64,000 bases of DNA, from positions 38,783,393-38,847,392 of the forward strand of contig OX388350.1 of assembly GCA_947579665.1 (NCBI GenBank), given 5' to 3'. Below the pieces are notes generated by a model that was given only the letters and a program-made list of their open reading frames with translations, was not told the DNA's origin and did not search any database. The translations under genes and the position numbers were made by a program. The stretch is from Sympetrum striolatum (lineage: Eukaryota > Arthropoda > Insecta > Odonata > Libellulidae). Shown here one piece after another: positions 56,080 to 64,000 of the stretch (position 1 is the stretch's first letter; every line of letters begins with the position of its first letter).

Positions 56080-58485
56080 TCGATTTTAAATGTCTCTTAA
56101 TTTTTAAGCGGATTCTTTTTTTTACCCTTTGACGTGCTTTGTCTTTTTTAGATACAAATTCGATTGGTTCCGGTTCAGACATGCTGCTCCTACCATTAGC
56201 AACTTTGAATATTACCTTCGAATAATTTAATAGTAGTTTATTTCGTGAGAGACGCTACCTATCTCAGAAACTGTTTCTTTTCATACCTACACCCAGTACA
56301 CCCAGGATTCTTCGATCGAAGTACTTCACTAGTAACTATTATACTTCGCAAAGTTCGTGAATGGAAAATATTAGCAACGAAAACGTTAATTTTAATATAA
56401 ACTTGAAAAACCTTTCCATGAACGTTTTCATGTGATTGTAGACTTAGAAAACGACCAGCTTTTATTCTGATAGATAGATATCGAAAACATTATAGTTTAC
56501 AAAAATGCATAATTCACATTTAAGGCTATTCTTCAATTTATTGTATCGATAAATACCCCTACTCCCTGTATCTATAGCTGTAAGCCTTCTACGGTCATAA
56601 ATAGTTTTAAATTAACATTTTCCAAAAATCCATTCTGTATTACCATCAATAACAGAACACTGCTAGCTCTGCAAATAACCGAAATATATTTTCACAGTAA
56701 TTCGTCGTAAAAAACTAGAATATTGCATTGATAAGGAGTGCAATTACAAAAATACAGTATAACGGTTAGGATAAATTACAGTAAAAATGCTCTTTTCCGT
56801 CATTTTTAATTGGTTTGGATAAAGTGCAACGAAAATGAAAGACATAATTACCCAATCAATGGTCCATTCCGAATGATTGTTGTCATAACACGTCTGGGGT
56901 ACATTTAAAATAGAAAAATATAAAATCTGATTCTTCTGCAATGGGTTTTATCAAAGCTATATCTATAGATACCTGAGGGTTGGTAACGATTGGCTATTTT
57001 GTTTCAAAGTACAAAAAGGGAGATAGGGAAGAATTTATTATCTATATAGGTATATACACATATCTTATTACTACACATATTTCAATAGTTATAGTTAAAT
57101 GATTGCTTTCCAGTAGTAACATAAAATAACACAGTGATATGGATACAATAAGATTGTGTTTATCACTGATAATTCATTTTGTGCATCGGAAACATATTAT
57201 CATCCTCTACAGAGTTTTGATTTCTTCCCAGCTTGAAAGAGAAAACTCGATAAAATATAGCTTTGACATAAAATAACTTGGCAATTACCAATGTAACGGT
57301 TTTTAACTATATCAGTTGAAATCCAAAAACACTTCCTAGCATTGACATTCAATGATTATCTATAATAAAATTCACAGGTAGTACAATTAAAATTTTGTGG
57401 AAAAAGTTATATTATCCGCACTAATTTCAAAATACAACGATCCTTTTATCTAGAGAATTTTAGATACATTTTATCTAGAGACTTATAGAGAACTTGGTGC
57501 GATATAATAAGAAAACCAAAGAACAAATGACTATAAATACGTCAATAAAAAGAGGAGATATTAGGGATCCCTAACAAAAAACATATGCGTTCAATTAGAA
57601 ATATTTTAGATGAATCGAATTCCTTAAAATATCTGTGCACAAGAATAACATAATAAAGTACCTATATAGGAAACGGAAAAATTACATAAATGTTTTCTGA
57701 TGTGTATCTTTAAGTTAATAAAAAATCAAGAAATATATTTGAATTAGTTTGATTTGCGTCTAGATTTTAATAATGTACGAGAGTGCTACTTTAGGTTTCA
57801 TTTATATACATTTAATACATTTTCCATTTTGCGGAGGATTCCTCCCAAGCCACTAAAGACTCGACCAATTGATCCTTAACAAGATCCATAATTTAAATCT
57901 ATCTTCAAATTTTGTTATCTATAAAACAGTTTAATAATGTACCGTTATTTTTAATTACTTTGCTTCGTAATGTTTACATATGCAAAAAGACGAAAGGCTC
58001 ATGCTGAGTTTCCTATATTTTAGTTTATTTATTCATAATGACCAAACTCTATTTAATTTTATGCTATTATTTGATTTATTTTCCCATTATTATTTTTGGA
58101 AATTATATAGCTGTATAAATTATATCGATATTGTTATACTTTATTTTTTGGATTGCATTTCGTATCAATTTATTATATTGTAATCTTTCTCTTTCATTTC
58201 ATTGATTATATACAAAATTATGTAATGAAAATAAGATGTTTCTTTATGACCATTCAAGAAATCTATTCTATACCTCCTTTCACTTAACAGCAGGGTCTTA
58301 CGTTAGTTAGCTAGCACCCTGACGAGGTAAAACCTAATACGATTACTTGGAAACAAAAATTTCAAAGAGCAGCATGCCTTAAAGAGAAGTAATAGGATTG
58401 AAATCATCAACGATATAGTATAATATAGCCTGACAGCATACCATTTACCAGCCATTTCGATACACTGCATTCATAAATTTACAAT
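56080..58485. other. Long AT-rich stretch, nothing recognised
   Basis: About 2.4 kb with no LINE tail, SINE box, palindrome or convincing frame. Confidence 0.4.
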
Positions 58486-58489
58486 TCAA

Positions 58490-58835
58490 ATACCATAATT
58501 ATATCGACGGACAGATTCGAGTACGCACTCGGTCTCTGCCCGAGTAAAATAGAGCCTGTCTGCGCTATCCCACATTTCGCCTATCAATGACGCGGTCTTT
58601 ATCGTTTTGTTAGCGGCCACATGTTGCTCGCTTCGGAGAAACCCAGTGCACCGGAGACAACGTGATACGGTGACAACGAACGGTGAAGCCCCGCGCAACC
58701 GTTACGTGATTTATGTACCGGGGAGGTATTGACTTTGGAGGGACTAATTTTGGAACTGAAACACGAAGCCGAACAGACGTCCGTTTTCGGATTTTAGGAT
58801 TGAGAGACATTAACGAATCGGAAATACTCATACTG
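58490..58835. other. CpG-rich island with overlapping minus frames
   Basis: The most CpG-dense patch in the right half (GAGTACGCACTCGGTC, CCCCGCGCAACCGTTACG). Two minus frames, 70 and 73 codons in different phases, overlap over 58610-58698. They are richer in sequence complexity than the purine-island frames, but I recognise no domain. Could be a conserved non-coding element or an old repeat. Confidence 0.35.
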
Positions 58836-58854
58836 GGTTATATTCCATTAATAT

Positions 58855-59270
58855 AGTTAAATTATTATTATCTCTGAATCACTGCAAGCAGATAAATTAT
58901 CCAAATACATATAATGCATAAATGGATGGTGACATATTATAATTATACATATATACAGTTCTACATAGTCAAGTTCCTCATTAGAGCTGAATATCATTCC
59001 TTTTATGACTTTGCCTGAAACTTTTGGAATCTATTTCGAGGCAATATAACAAGATGTTCAATTATTACTATCACAGATCCACAAAATACAGATATATTAT
59101 CTAAATACGATAAATATAATAGGTATATGGATATTCGTTAAATATTATTATTGCATAAAATCTTATATAATCAAATTTATAATTAGCTAAAAATGTCATT
59201 CTATTTATAACCATTTATTGTCTGAAGTTTTTGGAATCAATTTTAAGAGAATGTATCAAGAATAATTCGT
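58855..59270. repeat. Tandem dimer, period about 205 bp
   Basis: ATTATTATCTCTGAATCACT, AGATAAATTATCCAAATAC and GAAACTTTTGGAATCTATTT in the first half correspond to ATTACTATCACAGATCCAC, AGATATATTATCTAAATAC and GAAGTTTTTGGAATCAATTT in the second. TTTTGGAATC lies at about 59023 and 59228. Confidence 0.75.
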
Positions 59271-59279
59271 CTTAATTTC

Positions 59280-60375
59280 AGTAATATACAATAGGATAGT
59301 TCCTGCTTCAGTTCTGACTCAGTCTTTTATAATGGTATTTAAGAATGTGGTGATACGAAAAATCACAAGGATTACTAAATCGCGGCTTTCACTTTAGTTT
59401 CTCCTTCTCGTATACCTTGTAGCGTTGCTGGTATGGCCATTGTGCTTCACTTTCGTAGACTTTTTCCGCTTAAGGCATTTTGGCATTTTATGTCTCATAA
59501 AACCTTTGGGAATGTCATTAGACTTACATGTATAAGATAAAGTTAGGAATTAGGTATTGGGTCATCGCTTTCCTTAGTAGACCCGATTGCAGTAAGCGTG
59601 ACCCTGATAATATTTCCAATTATTTTCGTAAATAACAGTGTAGACGTCAAATAACCAGTCAACTTTTTAATTTTGAATAGACTAACGATATAAATATATT
59701 TTCTATTAACGCATTCACCAGAGGATTACCTATTACATATAGTTGATTCTACAAAATACAGAACACAAAATAATAACCTGAACAAGAACCGTCGTTGAGT
59801 TGGCTTTTTATGTTGTAAAAAAACCCACTCCAGAAACCACTGAGAAAAATTGAATATCGACCCTGGCTATCGTAAGTTCGATACGGAATCCTGAAGATCC
59901 CAAAATCCCGGTTTGTCCTGTAAGAATACACTGAGCGGATGTTCGGAGATTTTTATGCACTTCCCTAAAAGATAGAGAGAATGGTCACCGAGACATTGTT
60001 AGAGGGCGTGGTTCGGAGTGTTCGTCTTGAAAGACGTCTCCTAAAATGACACTGAGTTAGACCCCGGACCGCTATATCTTCAATAAGACATATATAAAAA
60101 ACTTGGAACAGGAAATGTAGCACGGGAAGTCATCAATTAAGACAGTTCTTTGTTTTAAACAAATGAATTTTTCAGAGACGTACTACACAGAGCCTATAAC
60201 TTTATATCTGTGAAAATATGCACACTTAACGACAATGTTATAAGAACCTTTAGGATTATATAAAATACTTTAACTAATAAAAATGATCCTGTATTTTCTA
60301 GCGGATAGAATGTTAAAGACACTTAAATGTTATTGTAAAATATTTTAGATTCCTTAATATACGTTTCTGGATGTC
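59280..60375. other. Mostly nothing recognised
   Basis: The segment 59866-59925 (AAGTTCGAT, then CCCAAAATCCCGGTTTGTCC) echoes the first B-box unit at 61013-61055 and may be a stray tRNA-like SINE piece. Confidence 0.35.
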
Positions 60376-60381
60376 TTCTAG

Positions 60382-60800
60382 AAGTGGGTGTGGCATAGAA
60401 TTGAAACTCTAAGTTGAGTTGATAGAAAACAAACGAAGAGAAGTTGAAGATGCTTGGGGAGTGGAGAACTTTAATTGGAGTAATTAAGTGTGGTAAGAGG
60501 GAATGGATGAGTCAGATATTGAGGGAATGCTTAAGAAAATAATTTAGGGTAAAATACAAGCGAAAAACAGAGGTGAGAATAAAGGCAGAAGATGTTAGAT
60601 GGCATACAAAAGTGGGTAAGCTATTTAGAAACTAAGGAATTGGATGGTTCAAGTATTCATAGCATATGGAATACTCAAGAAAGTAATTTAGGGTACAATA
60701 CAAGCGAAAAACAGAGGTGAAGATGAAGTAAAAAGATGTTAGATGACCTTCAGTAATGGGTAAGCTATCCAGAAAGGAAGGGAATGGCATTAATTAGGTA
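60382..60800 (+). mobile_element. LINE ORF2 C-terminal remnant with internal tandem duplication
   Basis: KTNEEKLKMLGEWRTLIGVI, then CGKREWMSQILREC (about 60430-60530) matches the LINE signature 'RKTNEEVLxxVGExRTL...RKRxWxGHxLR'. It is followed by a decayed VIEGKIxGKR...MLDDLQxWxSYxE block present twice (about 60520-60640 and 60655-60790; ATACAAGCGAAAAACAGAGG in both). Stops and frame changes are frequent. Same clade as 6.8 and 12.8 kb. Confidence 0.75.
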
Positions 60801-60949
60801 TTTTTTAAGGCATATCGACCTGATAAAAGGCAGAGAACTCTATCTATTATTTATAGATGCTTATCCGGATTCATTCATGTATATAGATAGATGGATAGAG
60901 AGGATACTAATTCACAGGCTAAAAAATAAGAGACATTGACTTGAGATTT

Positions 60950-61880
60950 TTACGACGTGGTGGCCATAACGTGTAACCACCAGAAAAATTGCGATTTTGA
61001 ACCTCAGTGTCATGGGTTCGATTCCAGAGGGCCCCAAAGTCCCGATTTTTCCCCTTTAAAAGCATTGCTTTTATTTTCGTGATTAAAAAAATACTTATCG
61101 GATAGGTAGACAATTAAAACTCAAGGAGCCAATAGATATGGTCAGGATCAATCAACAACATAACGACTTTTACAGAAGGAATCCTGGGTTCGATGCTACA
61201 ACGATGCAAAAATCTGCCCTTTTAAATACATTGAGGTAGTTTTTCATTATTTTTTTTGATACATTTATCGAAATGATAGGAAGTTCTCGCTCTCCTAGAA
61301 GATGTATATTAAGAATCTGTTTAAGAAAAAATACATAAGACCATGCTGTTCCTGAGTTCGATGCCACAGCACATTACAATTTCTCAGATAAGGAATATAT
61401 GCATGTAAAAAGTAGGACGTCGTTTGAGGCAGTTGTAGCTAATATTCCTACTTGAATTTTCACACATAGTTAGAGATGGCAATCTTCTATTGTGCTGCAT
61501 AGGAAGTATCACCAGAAAAACCCGGGTTCGATGCCGGGTGGTAAATATATCTCCCATATAAAACACAAAGGGGTAGTTATTCATTATATTTTTCATGCAC
61601 TTATTGAAATGATAGGAAGTTCTTGCTTAGATGGAAGATGTATATTAAGACTTGGTTCAAGAAAAAAAAATTAGATAATACCATAATTTTTCTGGGTTCG
61701 ATGCCAGAGCACATTACAAATTCTCACATAAGGAATGTATGGAAAAAGTAGGACGTCGTTTGAGGCAGTTTCACCCAATATTTCTGCTTGAGGTTTCACA
61801 CATAGTTAAAGACGGTAATCCTTAGTTGTTCTGAATAGAAATTATCACCAGGAAGACCCGAGTTCGATGCCGGACGGAAT
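60950..61880 (+). repeat. Tandem array of tRNA-like (B-box) segments, ~169-bp units in a ~337-bp higher order
   Basis: Six GGTTCGATGCC-type B boxes lie at 61013, 61185, 61353, 61523, 61693 and 61860, spaced 167-172 bases. Units alternate between two types: 61353 and 61693 share CAGAGCACATTACAA and GTAGGACGTCGTTTGAGGCA, while 61523 and 61860 share ATAGTTARAGAYGG and TATCACCAGRAARACCCG. The true repeat is therefore a dimer of about 337 bp. B boxes at 61523 and 61693 sit in perfect 6-bp stems with 8-base loops. No matching A box or cloverleaf is seen, so these are not tRNA genes. Confidence 0.85.
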
Positions 61881-62058
61881 TTTAACAATATTTTCAATAC
61901 TTTTTCTACTTTTGAGGACCCTCTCGATATGATGTCGACTTGAAATTTGTGTTATCAACATGGTTGCAGAATGCAAGCAACATTTTACTCGTATACTATA
62001 CACGTTAAATTAGTAATAATAATTAATTCGAGATGCGCTTACATACATAAAAATATAA

Positions 62059-62349
62059 GAGTATCTGCAGAGTAATTCAATCTCACATAAGAGCCCCACT
62101 CAGTTACGCTGGACCGGATTCTGCAGACTCCGACGTTTAAAGTCTTCCGTAGACGTATCGATTGCTCTTCCCATTCATCCAACCCAGCCTCCAGTTACTC
62201 CGGCAGAAATTACGTTATCGGACGACAAACATATCTCCCAAGTCCCACCAATCTTGGAGGAACTTCAACCCTCCCAACCACCACGCAAATCCCGTTGTCA
62301 GTCTCCACAACGAGGAGTAAAAGATAAGGATAAGGCCAAAAACAAGTAG
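62059..62349 (+). pseudogene. Unassigned coding fragment, 96 codons, no start
   Basis: Open from just after a stop to a TAG at 62347-62349, with no ATG at its head. The product begins EYLQSNSISHKSPTQLRWTG and is Pro-rich in the middle (HPTQPPVTPAEI, VPPILEELQPSQPP), with a basic end (RGVKDKDKAKNK). Higher GC and better third-position behaviour than neighbouring frames suggest past coding. The RWTGFCRLRR segment vaguely recalls the R-x-G-R-x-x-RP motif at the C-terminus of some LTR-retrotransposon polyproteins, but this is a guess. It could also be a terminal exon. Confidence 0.35.
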
Positions 62350-62365
62350 GGACGGGGGAGTACCG

Positions 62366-62395
62366 TATTTATCGGCGAATAAGACGCGCCATGAT
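62366..62395. repeat. Solo GCGTATAAGACGCGCC-type terminus motif
   Basis: ACCGTATTTATCGGCGAATAAG, then ACGCGCC, matches the termini at 2968 and 4834 and the hairpin at 63693. No partner was found within this window. Confidence 0.45.
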
Positions 62396-62407
62396 GTTAG
62401 TTATTTT

Positions 62408-62665
62408 GTTTGACCCTTTATTGGCTAGGTTAGGTCCGCGTGGGCCTATCTTCCACCAAACCTTTCATGTTGGCTTATGTACAGTCCTGGCCAAAATTAA
62501 CGCAGCACCAGCCGTAAGGATCGCTAGGGAGGTGCTGCGTTAATTTTGGCGAGGAGTGTACAACTATAAATTAAAACAAAAAAAGAGTACAGTTGGGAAA
62601 TAAGTCTTTGCAACTGAAGGTTGCCAAAGAAAAAACCCACGTGGCGGGAAAACGCCCACTGAGTA
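62408..62665 (-). mobile_element. LINE 3' UTR and end, AATAAAG-tail family, interrupted
   Basis: The minus strand opens with GCGTTTTCCCGCCACGTGGG, then TTTTTTCTTTGGCAACCTTC, and closes with GATAGGCCCACGCGGACCTA, then ACCTAGCCAATAAAGGGTC. Both blocks match 55150-55407. An 81-bp Tc1-type palindrome lies between them. Confidence 0.8.
62480..62560. mobile_element. Tc1/mariner-type palindromic MITE, 81 bp
   Basis: TACAGTCCTGGCCAAAATTA, then ACGCAGCACC, and the right-hand inverse GGTGCTGCGTTAATTTTGGC, then GAGGAGTGTA, agree at about 27 of 30 positions. TA ends and the CTGGCCAAAATTA word are typical of Tc1-like termini. It is nested in the LINE UTR at 62408-62665. Confidence 0.85.
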
Positions 62666-62669
62666 GGTG

Positions 62670-63200
62670 GGGAGAAGATAAACCACGAAAGCTCAGATTA
62701 AAAATGACAAGATATTGATTACAAATATAAAATTATAAATGAATAAATTTACAGAGTAATACAATTATTAATTGAAAAATAAAAATTAAAAATTCTGATT
62801 GTTTAAAAAAATTAGGTTTTAAGGAGAAAATTTGAATTAAAGAACTAAAATTTATAATAAAAGACTTGGAATGGTATGGACGCAAAACACTCTGCAAAAC
62901 AGCTGCCAACGATTTCTAAAGCTAGTCTATCAATGAAATTTGATAAGTATAAATTGATTAGTTAAGTTAAAAATCTATTTTTTAAATTCTTCTAGTAACT
63001 AAGAATTATTTCTGGTGGTAGAATATTTGTATCACGAGCAAGTCGGGTCGGTTGAGTGTTTTTACGTGATTGGTAAGGAATTTGCTTATCTATCCCTATT
63101 GTTTCCACAATTGATGGTAATTATTGGGCATTCAATTATTGAAATTATTCGATGCACATAATCGCGAAAAATGCGATGTTTCCCATTCGAAGACTAGCGC
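62670..63200. other. AT-rich stretch, nothing recognised
   Basis: No supportable feature. Confidence 0.4.
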
Positions 63201-63210
63201 ACATTTAATA

Positions 63211-63520
63211 ATAATAAGGGACTTTATTTAGGGCGAGATTGAGACTGTAAAGCCTCTTCTTACATCTAACCCCTCGTCATATTAATTTTTAAAATATGTA
63301 GCTTGAAAAAAAGTAAAAAGAAGAAATTTACTTTGTTGTTTTAAAAAACCTAAGCTCAGATCTTGCGTGAAAAAATACGTGCGAAACCTACAGATAGGAA
63401 AACTTTATTTAGCTATGAAGTCAGATTAAATGAAATTTAAAAGACAAGAGGACATACCAATAGTATCATACAAGAACAAACAGTTACACATTTACACTTA
63501 AGTAGTTAAAAATAGACTGA
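63211..63520 (-). mobile_element. LINE 3' UTR and end, AATAAAG-tail family
   Basis: The minus strand ends TTAGATGTAAGAAGAGGC, then TCTCAATCTCGCCC, then TAAATAAAGTCCCTTATTATT. The upstream UTR blocks are shared with 35541-35880. Confidence 0.75.
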
Positions 63521-63692
63521 GAAATATATTTATATACATATAAACATATGTGTAGATCACCTTATTTCGAATTATATTGCAATTGTTTCCGGGAGACGAG
63601 ACATTTACAAAATAAAATACCTAAGAAAGACACTAAAACCGAGATAAAAATGAATATAATTAATTTCATTCAATTAATTTGAAATGAATATG

Positions 63693-63776
63693 TAATATAC
63701 GCGTATAACACGCAACATGAATTTCGGGTCTGAATTTCCGTAAAAAAAAACATGCGCGTTATACGCCGATAGATAT
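63693..63776. mobile_element. Short hairpin with GCGTATAACRCGCA arms
   Basis: ACGCGTATAACACGCAACATG on the left and CATGCGCGTTATACGCCGAT on the right are inverse around a loop of about 40 bases with an A run. The arms carry the terminus motif seen at 2.97, 4.83 and 62.37 kb, so this may be an internally deleted member of that family. Confidence 0.6.
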
Positions 63777-63779
63777 GCT

Positions 63780-64000
63780 ATTTACGACATGAACACGTGT
63801 CGGGTCGCCAATGGGATGGATCATAACGGTGGCAAATAGGCGAAGAGGTTGAAGCGGATAATGGTTTATTGATGACAGGAAAGAGGCGGATGGGATAGTG
63901 GTTGGGTAAGGGGAAAAGGAAGGAGAAGGATGGGGAAGACTCCGTGGGCGGTGGCTTCAACCCCCGCAAGGGCTTTGTATATGGGTATGTGTGTTCATAC
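63780..64000. other. Purine-rich (+) island at window end
   Basis: G/A-rich from about 63825 to 63945, GC-richer than its flank. A 63-codon minus frame is a composition artefact. Confidence 0.45.

Noticed and set aside
60950..61880. Cluster of real tRNA genes
   Set aside because: B boxes are regular but no A box, anticodon arm or acceptor stem fits any unit.

Overview
The window reads as AT-rich, gene-poor nuclear DNA of an animal, most likely an arthropod and probably an insect. This is inferred from the mixture of decayed non-LTR retrotransposons, tRNA-derived SINEs and short DNA transposons (mariner/Tc1, hAT, piggyBac and foldback types), together with the lack of long open frames. I found no host protein-coding gene, functional tRNA, rRNA, CRISPR array or bacterial operon. 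It looks like a gene desert or the inside of a very large intron. The species cannot be named from sequence alone.

Layout. 0-2.5 kb: old tandem or dispersed repeats and a possible TTAA-type element. 2.5-5.1 kb: a GC island, then a pair of inverted GCGTATAACGCGCA-type termini about 1.85 kb apart that enclose a LINE 3' fragment. 5.2-8.5 kb: a purine-rich island, a LINE remnant and a CpG-rich island. 8.55-10.1 kb: a degenerate tandem array with a unit near 140 bp, interrupted by a miniature element. 10.1-13.3 kb: purine-rich islands, an ACCGAA-rich dimer, LINE tails and a terminal-inverted-repeat (TIR) element next to a LINE fragment. 13.3-19.7 kb: nothing recognised. 19.7-25 kb: LINE tails, two LINE coding remnants and a duplicated X/Y repeat module. 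26.9-28.4 kb: a SINE and two hairpin elements. 30-33 kb: a LINE remnant, then a TIR element carrying a foldback element inside it. 34.9-35.4 kb: a hAT element with a perfect 8-bp target duplication. 37.5-43.7 kb: three copies of one LINE family, one split by about 2.3 kb of other elements, beside minisatellite arms in opposite orientations. 43.8-47.8 kb: another repeat family and a LINE remnant. 48.7-53.1 kb: mariner, piggyBac-like, hairpin and SINE elements. 54-63.8 kb: LINE 3' ends, a tandem dimer, a LINE remnant, a tandem array of tRNA-like segments and a Tc1-type palindrome nested in a LINE tail.

The gene content amounts to at least eleven LINE loci with recognisable but broken reverse-transcriptase C-terminal coding sequence. 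LINE 3' ends with a shared hairpin and an AATAAAG-type tail also recur. They are 5'-truncated, frameshifted, dead copies; the short elements are non-autonomous and would need enzymes encoded elsewhere. Between them lie islands of 200-500 bp that are GC- or CpG-rich, or strongly purine-rich on the + strand. These are the best places to look for non-repeat function. All assignments come from reading the sequence by eye; no alignment or database search was run.
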